From positions 87,212-151,211 of the forward strand of contig NZ_CABPRV010000014.1 in assembly GCF_902459735.1 (NCBI RefSeq): a stretch of 64,000 nt of DNA, in the 5' to 3' direction. Made by a program: the position numbers and the translations under genes. Numbering within the stretch: the stretch's first letter is position 1; the number at the start of each line of letters is the position of its first letter. Under the pieces are notes generated by a model. That model ran no database searches. It saw only the letters and a list, made by a program, of their open reading frames with translations, and had not been told where the DNA came from. Below, piece by piece: positions 46,347-57,161 of the stretch. Source of the DNA: Pandoraea capi. GTDB lineage: Bacteria > Pseudomonadota > Gammaproteobacteria > Burkholderiales > Burkholderiaceae.

Positions 46347-47231
46347 TTACGGCTGTGCGCCCGTCGCCACGGGGCGGCGCTTGTCAGCGCACCATTCGCT
46401 CCACGATCCCGGGTAGAGGCTGGCGCCATGCAGGCCGGCGACTTCCATGGCAAGCAAGTTGTGACACGCCGTCACGCCGGAGCCGCATTGGGCAATGACG
46501 CGCTCGGGCAAGCGATCGTGGCCGATCACCTGGACAAATTCTTCGCGCAGCGTGGCGGCCGGTTTGAAGCGGCCGTCCGGCCCGAGGTTGTCCTTGAAGA
46601 ACCGGTTGGCGGCGCCCGGGATATGGCCACCGATCGGGTCGAGCGTTTCGTTCTCACCGCGATAGCGGTCGGGCGCACGCGCGTCGATGACGAGGCGTTC
46701 ATGCGATGTAAGGTTGCGCTCGATTGCGGCCGCATCGGCGGTCGTCGCCAGCGGTTCACCCGGTGCGAAATCCCCCGGGGGCGGTCCTTCCGGCGGTGCG
46801 GCGTCGAGTTTGTAGCCAGCCGCTTCCCAGGCTTGCAGACCGCCGTCGAGGACCGCGACCGACTCGTGACCCAGCCAGCGCAGCAGCCACCACAGACGCG
46901 CGGCATACATTCCGCCTTGCGCATCGTAAGCGACAACCTGCTGTCCCTTCGACAGGCCACATGCCGCGAGGTGGCGTACCAGCGTGTCGCGATCGGGCAG
47001 CGGGTGGCGGCCGTTCTTGCCGGTTGCCTTGCCGGAAAGGTCACGTTCCAGATGTGCATAGAACGCGCCGAAGAGGTGGCCATTGACGTAGGCCGCTTCG
47101 CCGGCTGCCGGATTGGCAAGATCGAACCGGCAATCGAAGATGACCACCGGGGCGCCGCCACCGGCGGCGGTTTGCATCAGCGCATCGAGATTTTGCGGAC
47201 TGATGAGCGTGGTGAAGTGCGTGTGAATCAT
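46347..47231 (-). CDS. Two-domain sulfurtransferase (rhodanese / 3-mercaptopyruvate sulfurtransferase)
   Basis: A 294-residue tandem-rhodanese protein. The N-terminal inactive domain includes VIFDCRFDLANP; the C-terminal domain has the catalytic Cys249 in the loop CGSGVTACH. The CGSGVTA form is characteristic of mercaptopyruvate sulfurtransferases, while thiosulfate sulfurtransferases usually carry CRxGxx with basic residues, so MST (SseA-like) activity is the better guess. It is downstream of a DMT-family exporter gene in the same direction (44 bp gap). Confidence 0.9.
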   Translation of the reverse strand: MIHTHFTTLISPQNLDALMQTAAGGGAPVVIFDCRFDLANPAAGEAAYVNGHLFGAFYAHLERDLSGKATGKNGRHPLPDRDTLVRHLAACGLSKGQQVVAYDAQGGMYAARLWWLLRWLGHESVAVLDGGLQAWEAAGYKLDAAPPEGPPPGDFAPGEPLATTADAAAIERNLTSHERLVIDARAPDRYRGENETLDPIGGHIPGAANRFFKDNLGPDGRFKPAATLREEFVQVIGHDRLPERVIAQCGSGVTACHNLLAMEVAGLHGASLYPGSWSEWCADKRRPVATGAQP

Positions 47232-47274
47232 GGCGTCTCCGCAGACGGGCGTGGGGGGAATCGTGCTGCGGCGA

Positions 47275-48129
47275 TCAGGCGGAGGGTGACGGTCGGCGAA
47301 GTGCGGTCATGCCGCTCGCAACGATGAGCAACATGCCGATCCAGCCGGCCATCGCGGGCCAGTCGCCCCAGACAAGCATGCTGATCAGTGTAGCGAAGAT
47401 TACGCCCGAGTACTGGAGATTCGCGGTGACGAGGGTATTGCCCAAACTGAACGCTCGGGTGAGCGCGGTCTGGGCGATGAGCGCTGCGATACCCACACCA
47501 AGCATCAACCCGGCCCCGCGCCAGGTCAGCGCGTGCATGCCGTCGATGGCGACCCATCCGAGTCCCAGCAAGACCCCGCCAGCCGAGAAGTAGAAGACGA
47601 TGCGCCAGTCAGGTTCGCCGGCCGCGCCAAGTTCCTTGACCTGCATGTAGGCGATGGCCGAGAACACGCCGGACACCACGCCTGCGACCCCGCCGCCCCA
47701 TGCCTGGCTGTCGATCGTGGGCTGCAACAGCAAGGCAACGCCGACAAATCCCGCGAAAATCGCCGCAACCAGGCGGAAGTCGGTGCGCAAGCTGCCACGA
47801 ATGGCCGCCGTACCCATGACGATCAGGGAGATCCAGATCGGTGACATGTAGTTAAGCGTCATGGCCGTCGATAGCGGCAGTTGCGTGAGCGAATAGAACC
47901 AGAGGCCGAGAGAAACCACGCCGGCGGTACTGCGTTTGATATGCGAGCCAATGTGACGTGTGCGAATCGTCTGTCCACGCATGCGTGCAATCGCCAGCAG
48001 CACGATCACGCCAATAAGACTACGGTAAAGGACGATTTCGCCGGTGTTGTATTCGTTTGCCGCCAGCTTGATGAAGAGCCCCATCAACGTGAACATGAAG
48101 GCGGAGACCAACATCCAGAGCGATTGCAT
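47275..48129 (-). CDS. EamA/DMT-superfamily transporter
   Basis: About 284 residues with ten hydrophobic helices in two EamA repeats (TLMGLFIKLAANEYNTGEIV in the first, LIAQTALTRAFSLGNTLVTA in the second). Members export metabolites such as amino acids, or move S-adenosylmethionine or drugs; the substrate is unknown here. I chose the ATG at 48129, which starts helix 1; a TTG at 48165 would add twelve polar residues. The downstream rhodanese gene may be in the same transcript. Confidence 0.85.
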   Translation of the reverse strand: MQSLWMLVSAFMFTLMGLFIKLAANEYNTGEIVLYRSLIGVIVLLAIARMRGQTIRTRHIGSHIKRSTAGVVSLGLWFYSLTQLPLSTAMTLNYMSPIWISLIVMGTAAIRGSLRTDFRLVAAIFAGFVGVALLLQPTIDSQAWGGGVAGVVSGVFSAIAYMQVKELGAAGEPDWRIVFYFSAGGVLLGLGWVAIDGMHALTWRGAGLMLGVGIAALIAQTALTRAFSLGNTLVTANLQYSGVIFATLISMLVWGDWPAMAGWIGMLLIVASGMTALRRPSPSA

Positions 48130-48444
48130 GGCGAATTGTGGCCAGTGACGGCGAGAGGGGGGCAAGAGGAGCGGTTAGCCGACGATGAGACGAGCGCGCG
48201 ATTTCGGTATTTTGTGCCGAACGCCGGTGACCGCACGGCATCGAGGTCTTATGCGCGGTCATATCGAAAGCATGGAGACGATTCTAACGAAAACGGCGGG
48301 CACTTGGCCCGCCGTGTCGCGAATTTTCGGCAAATATTTAATTCAGTCTCGCAGCCACCACAGCGCGGTGCAAAAAACGCCGCCCCTGTCCTCAACCGAA
48401 TGCTGCCGGCTTCTCATCGGGTGAGGCCGCCGATAATCCGACCC
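48130..48444. other. 315-bp gap between DMT and Rieske genes
   Basis: No gene. It contains the Rieske-gene terminator and presumably the DMT promoter. Confidence 0.5.
48286..48315 (-). terminator. Rho-independent terminator of Rieske oxygenase gene
   Basis: On the minus strand ACGGCGGGC and GCCCGCCGT pair over a five-base loop, followed by TTTTCGTT. Confidence 0.8.
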
Positions 48445-49560
48445 TCAGAAATCGCCCATCTGGCGACGCAGGAATTCGTGGAAGTGCTGCATGCCGTCTT
48501 CCATCGGGCTCTGGTAGGGGCCGACTTCGGAGACGCCGCGATTGAACAGAGCGCGGCGACCGGCGTCCATGCGCTCGGCGATCTCGTCGTCTTCGCGGGC
48601 GGTTTCCATGTAGGCGGCACGTTCAGCCTCGATGAATTCGCGCTCGAAGAGGGCAATTTCCTCGGGGTAATAGAACTCGACGATATTCGTCGTCTTCTGC
48701 GGGCCACGGGGAATCAGCCACGATACGACCAGCACGTGCGGATACCACTCGATCATCAGATGCGGGTAGTACACCATCCATATCGCACCGAAGTCCGGCG
48801 GGACACCTTCGCGGTAGCGCAGCAGCACGTCGTGCCACTGGCGATAGATCGGGCTGCCCGGCTTGGCGAGACCTTCGTGCACGCCGACGGTCTGGACGCT
48901 GTACCAGTCGCCGAATTCCCAGCTGAGGTCTTCGCACGAAACGAAGCTGCCCAGACCCGGATGGAACGGCACAACGTGGTAGTCCTCGAGGTAGACCTCG
49001 ATGAACGTCTTCCAGTTGTAGTTACATTCGTGCACTTCGACGTGATCGAACATGAAGTTCGAGAAGTCGAGGTGGTGCTTCACGCCAAGACGTGCGAGAT
49101 CTTTCTGCACATCGCGGCCTTCGGCTTCGAACAGCAGCCCATTCCAGCGTTGCAGCGGGAATTTGCCGAGGTTCAGGCACGGTTTTTCCGGGAAGTGCGG
49201 TGCGCCGAGCAGTTCGCCCTTCGTGTCGTACGTCCAGCGGTGGAGCGGACATACGATATTGGGCGTGTTCCCACGCCCATTGAGCATGACCGCCTGACGA
49301 TGACGGCAGACGTTCGAGAGCAGTTCGATGCCGCCGTGCTCGCCCGCGCCATTGCGGACCAGCATGCGACCTTCCTGCTCGGCCGGCAGGGCGAAGTAAT
49401 CGCCGGCTTCCGGGACCATCAGTTCGTGACCCACGTAACGCGGGCCATGTTTGAAAAGGACTTCACGCTCGCGGGCGAGGAGCGCCTCGTCGAAATACGT
49501 GTAGACCGGCAGTTGGCTCGAGGCCGGTTTCAGTTGCAAAGCGCTGCTTAGATTGGACAT
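48445..49560 (-). CDS. Rieske 2Fe-2S aromatic-ring-hydroxylating oxygenase, alpha-subunit type
   Basis: A 371-residue oxygenase. The Rieske cluster ligands are Cys85/His87 (NVCRHRQA) and Cys104/His107 (IVCPLHRWT). The mononuclear iron site is in the C-terminal catalytic domain: VYLEDYHVVPFHPG supplies His195 and His200, with Asp193 as the bridging acid. Such enzymes need a reductase and often a ferredoxin; none is encoded nearby. Substrates in this group include aromatic acids, choline/carnitine-type amines and sterols, and none can be chosen. ATG at 49560 follows GGGAG. Confidence 0.9.
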   Translation of the reverse strand: MSNLSSALQLKPASSQLPVYTYFDEALLAREREVLFKHGPRYVGHELMVPEAGDYFALPAEQEGRMLVRNGAGEHGGIELLSNVCRHRQAVMLNGRGNTPNIVCPLHRWTYDTKGELLGAPHFPEKPCLNLGKFPLQRWNGLLFEAEGRDVQKDLARLGVKHHLDFSNFMFDHVEVHECNYNWKTFIEVYLEDYHVVPFHPGLGSFVSCEDLSWEFGDWYSVQTVGVHEGLAKPGSPIYRQWHDVLLRYREGVPPDFGAIWMVYYPHLMIEWYPHVLVVSWLIPRGPQKTTNIVEFYYPEEIALFEREFIEAERAAYMETAREDDEIAERMDAGRRALFNRGVSEVGPYQSPMEDGMQHFHEFLRRQMGDF

Positions 49561-49788
49561 TCCCACTCCCGTCTAGCTTGAAAGCAGTGAACAACCCAAC
49601 CATCGAAAAATCGATTTAGGGGAACCGATGATTATACCCGGTCTAGACACCCGGGGGCTGCTAAGTCCATGATTTACGTTAAATAATGTCCGAAAATTGT
49701 CGACGCGGCCCGATTTGAGGCAATTTACGCTCTGCGAGCTAGTGCGCTTTTGCCGTAAAATGGAACATTCGACCCGAATTTTGCGTTT

Positions 49789-50058
49789 ATGGCCAAGACT
49801 GCAAAGTCGCAAGACGCGGCACCCGACGTGCCGCAAGACCTGCCCGAGACCTATGAGGCTGCACTCGCCGAGCTGGAAACGCTCGTCGGGCGCATGGAGG
49901 GCGGGGAACTGGGGCTGGAAGATTCGCTTGGCGCCTATCGGCGCGGCGCCGTCCTGGTGAAATACTGTCAGGGCCTGCTCGAGAAGGTGGAGCAGCAGGT
50001 CAAGGTGCTCGAAGGCGAGACGCTCAAGCCGCTCGAAGCGACACGCGACGAGTTCTAG
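49789..50058 (+). CDS. xseB: Exodeoxyribonuclease VII small subunit
   Basis: An 89-residue helical subunit that binds XseA in the single-strand DNA exonuclease VII. TYEAALAELETLVGRMEGGE followed by LGLEDSLGAYRRGAVLVKYC is the XseB signature. It leads the run xseB-ispA-dxs-folE2, a conserved order in Burkholderiaceae. Divergent from the Rieske oxygenase gene. Confidence 0.95.
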   Translation: MAKTAKSQDAAPDVPQDLPETYEAALAELETLVGRMEGGELGLEDSLGAYRRGAVLVKYCQGLLEKVEQQVKVLEGETLKPLEATRDEF

Positions 50059-50173
50059 GCGGCGCGTCCGAATTCGGCGATACAGCAACACGGCAAGGCG
50101 ACCTACGACCCAAAGCGTCCCCGCGACACCGGGGCGCTTCAATAACACGCACGGCCCAAGGGGTACGTGCAGG

Positions 50174-51079
50174 ATGAAGACGATGGCGGATCAGAATATC
50201 AAGGCCTGGATGCAGGCAGTGCAGGCCCGTGTGGAGCAGGCGCTCGATGCAGCGTTGCCGCAAGCCGCAGACGGCGGCTCGGCGCGACTCAACGAATCGA
50301 TGCGTTACGCCGTGCTCGGTGGCGGCAAGCGCGTGCGTCCGCTGCTGTGCTTTGCCGCGGGTGAGGTCACGCAGGCGAGCGAGGCGGCGCTGGACCGCGC
50401 AGCATGCGCCGTCGAAATGATTCATGCCTATTCGCTGGTGCACGACGATCTGCCGTGCATGGATGACGACGATCTGCGCCGCGGCAAGCCGACGGTTCAC
50501 GTGCAATACGACGAAGCGACCGGGCTGCTCGCCGGCGATGGTTTGCAAACGCAGGCGTTCGCCCTGTTGGGCGAGGCGAGCGGTGACCTGAGCGCCGCGC
50601 AATCGCTCGCGCTGGTGCGCGAACTGGCGCTGGCTTCCGGCGCGCTCGGCATGGCGGGTGGACAGGCGATTGATCTGGAGAGCGTAGGCATCAAGCTCAC
50701 GCAGTCGCAGCTGGAAAACATGCACCGTCTGAAGACGGGCGCGTTGCTGCGTGCGTCGCTGCGCATGGGCGCGATCTGTGGCCGTGCGTTGTCGGACGAC
50801 GAGACTGTCGCGCTCGACGCGTATGCCGCCGCTGTCGGTCTGGCCTTCCAGGTCGTGGACGACATTCTCGATGCGACGGCCGATTCGGCCACGCTGGGGA
50901 AGACGGCAGGCAAGGACGCCGCGAACGACAAGCCGACGTATGTGTCGCTCATGGGGCTGGACGGTGCGCGCGATTATGCTGAGAAGCTGCGCGCCGATGC
51001 GCATGCCGCGAGCAGCTCGCTCGGCAACGCAGATCGTCTGCGTGCGCTGGCCGATTACGTGGTCGATCGGATCAATTGA
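50174..51079 (+). CDS. ispA: Farnesyl diphosphate synthase (geranyltranstransferase)
   Basis: A 301-residue all-alpha prenyltransferase. The first aspartate-rich motif is in YSLVHDDLPCMDDDDLRRGK, the second in LAFQVVDDILDATAD; KRVRPLLCFAAGE marks the diphosphate-binding Arg/Lys region. It condenses IPP with DMAPP and GPP to give farnesyl-PP for quinones and undecaprenyl carriers. Starts at 50174 and 50183 are both possible. The next gene, dxs, feeds the same pathway. Confidence 0.95.
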   Translation: MKTMADQNIKAWMQAVQARVEQALDAALPQAADGGSARLNESMRYAVLGGGKRVRPLLCFAAGEVTQASEAALDRAACAVEMIHAYSLVHDDLPCMDDDDLRRGKPTVHVQYDEATGLLAGDGLQTQAFALLGEASGDLSAAQSLALVRELALASGALGMAGGQAIDLESVGIKLTQSQLENMHRLKTGALLRASLRMGAICGRALSDDETVALDAYAAAVGLAFQVVDDILDATADSATLGKTAGKDAANDKPTYVSLMGLDGARDYAEKLRADAHAASSSLGNADRLRALADYVVDRIN

Positions 51080-51322
51080 TGGACGTAGACTGGTAGTTTG
51101 CCGTGGAAATGGTGAAATGCCGGCCAGCGTTGCCAAGTCACACATGGTTTTCTGAACGGCCTCGCCAACACGTCAGTCGCGCGTTGACGGAGCGGTGGCA
51201 GTAGCGATAAGCAAGGGGCAAGGAGGGTCGGCGCGATCTCCCCACAGAACGCACCGGCAGGAGATCGGGAACAGCGCACAGGGGGTGCTGCCCGATAAAG
51301 AACGCCTATATATGGAACGACG

Positions 51323-53239
51323 ATGTACGAACTTCTAAATACTATCGATGACCCGGCCGATCTTCGGCGTCTGGAGCGTCGCCAACTCGCGCCGCTGGCC
51401 GAGGAGTTGCGTGCTTTCGTGCTCGAAAGCGTGTCGCGCACGGGCGGCCACCTGTCGTCCAATCTCGGGACGGTCGAGCTGACGATCGCGTTGCACTACG
51501 TCTTCAATACGCCGGAAGATCGTATCGTCTGGGACGTCGGCCATCAGAGCTATCCGCACAAGATCCTGACGGGTCGTCGCGAGCAAATGGGCTCGCTACG
51601 TCAATTCGGCGGTATCTCGGGCTTCCCGAAGCGCGACGAATCGCCTTACGACACGTTCGGCACGGCGCACTCGAGCACGTCGATTTCGGCGGCGCTCGGC
51701 ATGGCGCTCGGCGCACGCACGAAGGGTGAGAACCGCTTTGGCATCGCGGTGATCGGCGATGGCTCGATGACGGCCGGTATGGCGTTCGAGGCAATGAACA
51801 ATGCCGGCGTGCATGAAGATGCGCCGCTGCTCGTCATCTTGAACGACAACGATATGTCGATCTCGCCGCCGGTCGGCGCGCTCAATCGCTATCTCGCCCG
51901 CCTGATGTCGGGGCGCTTCTACGCCGCGGCGAAGAAGGGCGTGGAGAAGGTGCTGAGCGTGGCGCCGCCGGTGCTGGAACTGGCGCGCAAGTTCGAGGAG
52001 CATGCCAAGGGAATGGTTGTTCCGGCCACGATGTTCGAAGAATTCGGCTTCAACTACATCGGCCCGATCGACGGTCACGACCTCGATTCGCTGATCCCGA
52101 CGCTCGAGAACATCAAGAATCTGAAGGGCCCGCAATTCCTGCACGTCGTCACGCGCAAGGGTTACGGCTACAAGCTCGCCGAGGCGGATCCGGTGCTGTA
52201 CCACGGCCCGGGCAAGTTCAATCCGGCCGAGGGCATCAAGCCGAGCACGAGCAGCAAGAAGACGTACACGCAGGTGTTCAGCGACTGGTTGTGCGACATC
52301 GCCGCCGTGGACAAGCGCATCGTGGGCATCACCCCGGCCATGCGCGAAGGCTCCGGCCTTGTCGAATTCGAAAAGCGTTTCCCGGATCGTTATTACGACG
52401 TGGGCATCGCCGAACAGCACGCGGTCACGTTCGCGGGCGGTATGGCGACGGAAGGTCTCAAGCCCGTCGTCGCCATCTATTCGACGTTCCTGCAACGTGG
52501 CTACGACCAGTTGATTCACGATGTGGCGTTGCAGAATCTGCCGGTCGTGTTTGCGCTGGATCGTTCGGGCCTCGTCGGTGCCGACGGTGCCACGCACGCG
52601 GGCGCCTACGATATTCCGTTCGTGCGCTGTATTCCGAACATGGTCGTGATGACGCCGTCCGACGAGAACGAGTGCCGCCAGATGCTGTACACCGGCGTGC
52701 AGATCGACGGTCCGTCGGCGGTGCGTTATCCGCGTGGCGCTGGCACGGGTGCAGTGATCGAACAGACGATGACGGCGCTGCCGATCGGCAAGGGTATCGT
52801 GCGTCGCGAAAGCCAGGCGGAAGCCGGCCGTCGCATCGCGATTCTCGCGTTCGGCAGCATGGTCGCGCCGTCGCTGACTGCGGCGCAAAAGCTCGACGCC
52901 ACCGTGGCCGACATGCGCTTCGTCAAGCCGATCGACGACGAACTGATTGCCCGCCTGGCGCAGACGCACGATTACCTCGTGACGGTCGAAGAGGGCAGCA
53001 TCATGGGCGGTGCCGGTTCGGCTGTGGCCGAATCCCTGCTGGCCAGCGGCGGCCATCGACCCATACTACAATTGGGTCTGCCCGATCTTTTCATCGATCA
53101 TGGTGATCCGGCACAGCTTCTGTCGGGGCTGGGTCTCGACGCCGCAGGCATCACCAAGTCGATCTGCGAGCGCTTCGATATTCAGCCGGCGGATGCCTCG
53201 CAGACCGCCGAAAAGGTGACGACGAAGCTCGTCGCCTGA
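51323..53239 (+). CDS. dxs: 1-deoxy-D-xylulose-5-phosphate synthase
   Basis: A 638-residue thiamine-diphosphate enzyme, the first step of the MEP isoprenoid route, joining pyruvate and glyceraldehyde-3-phosphate. Seen: [20 protein letters not shown], the TPP-binding [20 protein letters not shown], and the second-half motif [19 protein letters not shown]. The length is typical. About 240 bp separate it from ispA, so it may also have its own promoter. No defects seen. Confidence 0.97.
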   Translation: MYELLNTIDDPADLRRLERRQLAPLAEELRAFVLESVSRTGGHLSSNLGTVELTIALHYVFNTPEDRIVWDVGHQSYPHKILTGRREQMGSLRQFGGISGFPKRDESPYDTFGTAHSSTSISAALGMALGARTKGENRFGIAVIGDGSMTAGMAFEAMNNAGVHEDAPLLVILNDNDMSISPPVGALNRYLARLMSGRFYAAAKKGVEKVLSVAPPVLELARKFEEHAKGMVVPATMFEEFGFNYIGPIDGHDLDSLIPTLENIKNLKGPQFLHVVTRKGYGYKLAEADPVLYHGPGKFNPAEGIKPSTSSKKTYTQVFSDWLCDIAAVDKRIVGITPAMREGSGLVEFEKRFPDRYYDVGIAEQHAVTFAGGMATEGLKPVVAIYSTFLQRGYDQLIHDVALQNLPVVFALDRSGLVGADGATHAGAYDIPFVRCIPNMVVMTPSDENECRQMLYTGVQIDGPSAVRYPRGAGTGAVIEQTMTALPIGKGIVRRESQAEAGRRIAILAFGSMVAPSLTAAQKLDATVADMRFVKPIDDELIARLAQTHDYLVTVEEGSIMGGAGSAVAESLLASGGHRPILQLGLPDLFIDHGDPAQLLSGLGLDAAGITKSICERFDIQPADASQTAEKVTTKLVA

Positions 53240-53439
53240 GCGACGTCGGTGTCCAGAGCGTCAGAACGATCCGGCTTGCGCGCCGGATCGTTTCGTTTTG
53301 CATAGCGCATTCTTCATCCTGTGCCGGGGCCTCCGGCACATTCCCGTTGGCACTCGCCAGAGGCTCGTGAGCCGTGCGACGGGTACGTTTTGCCCATTGC
53401 CTCCCCCCCAGTCGGCTTGCCGGCAAAGAAGGAAACCTG

Positions 53440-54249
53440 ATGAACCAGATGAACCCCGCTTTCATTATGCCGGACGTGCAGAGCAGCGTCGATACCCGGC
53501 AGATCCCGATTCAGCGCGTTGGTGTGCGCGGTGTGCGTCATCCGTTGTCGGTGCGTCTGGCCGACGGCGACGTGCAAGCCACTGTCGGCCTGTTCAATCT
53601 CGACGTACATTTGCCGGCCGATCAGAAAGGCACGCACATGTCGCGGTTCGTGGCGTTGCTCGAAGCGAATCGTGAGCCGCTGGATGTCGCGGGCTTTCGC
53701 GCGATGCTCGATGGCATGCTGGAGAAGCTTGAAGCCGAAGCCGGTCGCATCGAAGTAACGTTCCCGTACTTCATCAACAAGACGGCGCCGGTCTCCGGCG
53801 TGCAGAGCCTGATGGATTACGAGGTGACACTCACGGGCGACGTTCGCAACGGCGAGACGCGTGTGTGGCTCAAGGTGCTCGTGCCGGTCACGAGCCTGTG
53901 CCCGTGCTCGAAGAAGATTTCGCAGTATGGCGCGCACAATCAGCGTTCGCATATCACCATCGACGCCGAAATCGTGGGCAATATCGCTGTCGAGGCACTG
54001 GTGCGCATGGCTGAGGAAGAGGCGTCGTGCGAACTGTGGGGGCTGCTCAAGCGTCCGGACGAGAAGTATGTGACCGAGCGCGCCTACGAGAATCCGAAGT
54101 TCGTGGAAGATCTGGTGCGTGACGTGGCAACGCGTCTGAATGACGAGCCGCGTATCGCCGCTTACGTGCTTCAGGCCGAAAACTTCGAATCGATCCACAA
54201 TCACAGCGCCTATGCCGTGATCGAGCGCGACAAGCGTATTGCCGCATGA
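53440..54249 (+). CDS. folE2: GTP cyclohydrolase I, FolE2 type
   Basis: A 269-residue GTP cyclohydrolase of the IB class, opening folate/tetrahydropterin synthesis. The conserved active-site region [19 protein letters not shown] carries the catalytic Cys and the His of the family. Unlike zinc-dependent FolE, IB enzymes work with several metals and often appear where zinc is limiting; no zinc-repressor box was recognised. The ATG at 53440 follows AAGGAA. Ends at a strong bidirectional terminator. Confidence 0.95.
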   Translation: MNQMNPAFIMPDVQSSVDTRQIPIQRVGVRGVRHPLSVRLADGDVQATVGLFNLDVHLPADQKGTHMSRFVALLEANREPLDVAGFRAMLDGMLEKLEAEAGRIEVTFPYFINKTAPVSGVQSLMDYEVTLTGDVRNGETRVWLKVLVPVTSLCPCSKKISQYGAHNQRSHITIDAEIVGNIAVEALVRMAEEEASCELWGLLKRPDEKYVTERAYENPKFVEDLVRDVATRLNDEPRIAAYVLQAENFESIHNHSAYAVIERDKRIAA

Positions 54250-54280
54250 TCGATGGATGCCGTCAGTGATGCCGGCAGCG

Positions 54281-54313
54281 ACAAAAAAACCGCTCCTCGG
54301 AGCGGTTTTTTCA
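54281..54313. terminator. Bidirectional terminator between folE2 and tsaD
   Basis: AAAAAAACCGCTCC and GGAGCGGTTTTTT arms over a two-base loop, between converging genes. Confidence 0.92.
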
Positions 54314-54343
54314 TGGCGTCTGCCTGAGCGTGACGATGATCGA

Positions 54344-55375
54344 TCAGGCGCTTCGTACGATATCGGCCAGATCCCAGCGCGGGCGCACGGTGTACGCGTA
54401 TTCGCTGTCGGCCTCGTCGGGCCAGTGCTTGAGACGCATGGCGCCCGCAAACGCGATCATCGCACCGTTGTCCGTGCAGAAGGCGAGGTCGGGGTAATGC
54501 ACGCGATAACCACGACGGCGTGCAGCCTCGTTCAGCCCCGCGCGCAATTGGGCGTTCGCGCCGACACCGCCCGCGACGACCAGCGTCTTCATGCCGGTTT
54601 GCTTGAGCGCGGCCATCGACTTGGCGACGAGCACTTCGACGATGGCGTCGACGAACCCACGTGCAAGATCCGCTTTTGCCTGCTCACAGACGTTGCCGCC
54701 AAGATTGCGCACTTGCGTGAGCACTGCGGTTTTCAGGCCGCTGAAGCTGAAGTCGAGATTGCCCGAGTGCTTCATCGGGCGCGGCAGATCGTAGCGTCCC
54801 GGCGTGCCGAACTCGGCCAGACGAGAGACGGCAGGGCCGCCCGGATAGCCGAGGCCCAGCAGCTTGGCTGTCTTGTCGAAGGCTTCGCCTGCCGCGTCGT
54901 CCAGCGTTTCGCCGAGCATCGCGTACTGACCGAAGGCGCGCACTTCCATCAACTGCGTGTGACCGCCGGAGACCAGCAGGGCGACGAACGGGAAGTCGGG
55001 CGCGTCCGGTGCGAGCAGCGGGGACAGCAGGTGGCCTTCAAGGTGATGCACGCCGACGACAGGTCGATCCAGCGCGAAAGCCAGCGCATTGGCGACGCTC
55101 GCGCCGACCAGCAGCGCACCGGCCAGTCCGGGGCCCTGGGTGTAGGCAATCGCATCCACCGCGCTGAGCGGCTTGCCGGCCTGTGCCAGCACGTCTTCGG
55201 CCAGCGGCAGAGCGCGACGAATGTGATCGCGCGATGCCAGTTCCGGTACGACGCCGCCGTATTCGCGATGCATCGCAATCTGCGAGTGCAGTGCGTGCGA
55301 GAGCAGGCCCGCCTCGGTGTCATAGAGGGCGAGTCCGGTTTCGTCGCAGGAGCTTTCAATGCCTAGAACCAGCAT
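54344..55375 (-). CDS. tsaD: tRNA N6-adenosine threonylcarbamoyltransferase TsaD
   Basis: A 343-residue ASKHA-fold enzyme that transfers threonylcarbamoyl to A37 of ANN-decoding tRNAs, with TsaB and Tsa[21 protein letters not shown] is the invariant N-terminus; [12 protein letters not shown] supplies the metal histidines; [14 protein letters not shown] and [18 protein letters not shown] complete the nucleotide site. The ATG at 55375 is the family start; the upstream open frame is antisense to the flavoprotein gene. Confidence 0.97.
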   Translation of the reverse strand: MLVLGIESSCDETGLALYDTEAGLLSHALHSQIAMHREYGGVVPELASRDHIRRALPLAEDVLAQAGKPLSAVDAIAYTQGPGLAGALLVGASVANALAFALDRPVVGVHHLEGHLLSPLLAPDAPDFPFVALLVSGGHTQLMEVRAFGQYAMLGETLDDAAGEAFDKTAKLLGLGYPGGPAVSRLAEFGTPGRYDLPRPMKHSGNLDFSFSGLKTAVLTQVRNLGGNVCEQAKADLARGFVDAIVEVLVAKSMAALKQTGMKTLVVAGGVGANAQLRAGLNEAARRRGYRVHYPDLAFCTDNGAMIAFAGAMRLKHWPDEADSEYAYTVRPRWDLADIVRSA

Positions 55376-55465
55376 GGCGGGAGGAGATGCGCGCGGCGTC
55401 AATGTCGATGGAGAACCGAGAAGTATACCAGTCGACCCCATCGGCTGCCGGTTACAATGCGCGCC

Positions 55466-56713
55466 ATGGAAAAGTTCGATGTAGCGATCGTGGGTGCCGG
55501 CGCGGCCGGTCTGATGTGCGCGGCTGTGGCCGGGCAATTGGGCTTGCGCGTGGTGCTGATCGATCATGCGACGCGTCTGGCGGAGAAAATCCGCATTTCG
55601 GGCGGCGGCCGCTGCAATTTCACCAATATCAATGCCGGACCGGCGAATTATCTGTCGGAGAATCCGCGTTTTTGCCGGTCGGCGCTCGCGCGCTACACGC
55701 CGCGCGACTTTCTGGACCTGCTCAAGCGTCACCGTATCGCGTGGCACGAAAAGCATCGCGGGCAGCTCTTCTGCGACGAAAGCGCCGAAGACATCATCGA
55801 AATGCTGCGAAAAGAGTGCGCTGCGGGGCATATACACTGGCGCATGCCGTGCGCCGTGCACACGGTGGCGCATACGACCGCCGGCGGTGCGCACCCCTAT
55901 CATCTGACGACAGATGCCGGGCATATCGCGGCCAAACGGCTCGTCGTGGCGACGGGTGGTCTGTCGATTCCGAAAATCGGGGCGACGGACTGGGGCTACC
56001 GGATCGCGCGCCAGTTCGGGCTGGATCTCGTCGAGCCGCGCCCGGCGCTCGTGCCGCTTATGTTCGATGCGTCCACGTGGGCGCCGTTCGCGGGCTTGTC
56101 GGGGCTGTCGCTGGAAGTCGACGTCAGCACTGGCAAGGGGAAGGACGCCGGTAACTTTCTTGAGGATCTGTTGTTCACGCACCGCGGGCTGTCCGGGCCC
56201 GCGATTCTTCAGATTTCCAGCTTCTGGACGCCGGGCCAGCCGATCACGCTGGATCTCGCGCCCTCGTCCGATATCGAGACGGCGCTGTTCGAGGCGAAGG
56301 CGACGTCCAAACGTCAATTGAGCAATCTGTTGGCGCAGTGGGTGCCGGCGCGTCTGGCAGACGCCTGGGTGGCGAACAGCGGTCTGTCGCCGCAGGCTCG
56401 CGTTCAGGAGTTGCCGGACAAGGCGCTGCGCGCTCTGGCGCAAGCGTTCTCGGGGTGGACGCTCAAGCCCTGCGGCTCGGAGGGATGGCGCAAGGCGGAA
56501 GTGACGCGCGGTGGCGTCGATACGCGGGCGTTGTCGTCGGCCACGCTGGAGGCGCGTGCGCAGCCCGGACTGCACTTCGTGGGTGAAGTCGTCGACGTCA
56601 CGGGATGGCTTGGCGGCTATAACTTCCAGTGGGCGTGGGCCTCAGCCGTGGCGTGCGCGCGGGGGATGTCCGAAAGTATCCAGTCGGCCAAGGCTGGCGA
56701 CAGCGTAGTCTGA
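55466..56713 (+). CDS. BaiN/RdsA-type NAD(P)/FAD-dependent oxidoreductase (HI0933 family)
   Basis: A 415-residue flavoprotein. [20 protein letters not shown] binds [15 protein letters not shown] is the HI0933-family signature, and [20 protein letters not shown] and [20 protein letters not shown] near the C-terminus complete it. The physiological substrate of most members is unknown; a bile-acid reductase (BaiN) belongs to the family. MEKFDV at 55466 is preferred over the in-frame ATG at 55457. The stop overlaps an ATG (TGATG at 56711-56715) that begins a short frame described separately. Confidence 0.88.
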   Translation: MEKFDVAIVGAGAAGLMCAAVAGQLGLRVVLIDHATRLAEKIRISGGGRCNFTNINAGPANYLSENPRFCRSALARYTPRDFLDLLKRHRIAWHEKHRGQLFCDESAEDIIEMLRKECAAGHIHWRMPCAVHTVAHTTAGGAHPYHLTTDAGHIAAKRLVVATGGLSIPKIGATDWGYRIARQFGLDLVEPRPALVPLMFDASTWAPFAGLSGLSLEVDVSTGKGKDAGNFLEDLLFTHRGLSGPAILQISSFWTPGQPITLDLAPSSDIETALFEAKATSKRQLSNLLAQWVPARLADAWVANSGLSPQARVQELPDKALRALAQAFSGWTLKPCGSEGWRKAEVTRGGVDTRALSSATLEARAQPGLHFVGEVVDVTGWLGGYNFQWAWASAVACARGMSESIQSAKAGDSVV

Positions 56714-57161
56714 TGGCGAAGGTGGTACGTCTGAACGAGATCCGGGAGGACGGGGGCACCAGTAAGGCGACGCACTGTCGTAGACGGCCACTAGTGCGCC
56801 GTGCTACGCTCTCTCCTTCGTGGAGACGGCGTCATTTCAGTAGTATCGGTCGTTTCGGCAGGTGTTCGAAGACTCGTTTGAGACGCCTCCGAGGGATTGG
56901 CTGCGATATTGCGTCCGACACGTCATCGAAGACGAGCGTGCGAGAGGGCTTGTGTCGTGACGATCCGAGTCTCCGGCGAGCCCGCTTGTGATCGCATGTG
57001 TGATCGTTACCCCAAGCGGGTTTTTGTGCTTTGTGCCCCTGGAATCCTGCGCCAGCCTACCGGCGGCGGTGCGGGGCGGATCGAAGCCCACCGTCGCCGT
57101 CCTTTTCTTTGGGACGGCATGCACTACACTGAAACGTAATCGAATTCCGGAATCCCTGCTC
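56714..57161. other. 448-bp gap upstream of yqeY, possible genomic scar
   Basis: No intact gene. A frame beginning at the overlapping TGATG (ATG at 56713) reads [15 protein letters not shown] and then turns into low-quality, Arg-rich sequence to 56991. A terminator-like hairpin lies at 56981-57026. S21 (rpsU), often found in this position, is absent. Confidence 0.5.
56981..57026 (+). terminator. Rho-independent terminator upstream of yqeY
   Basis: CCCGCTTG (56981-56988) and CAAGCGGG (57013-57020) pair across a 24-base loop, followed by TTTTTGTG. The long loop makes it weaker than the others, but the T-run is good. Confidence 0.6.
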
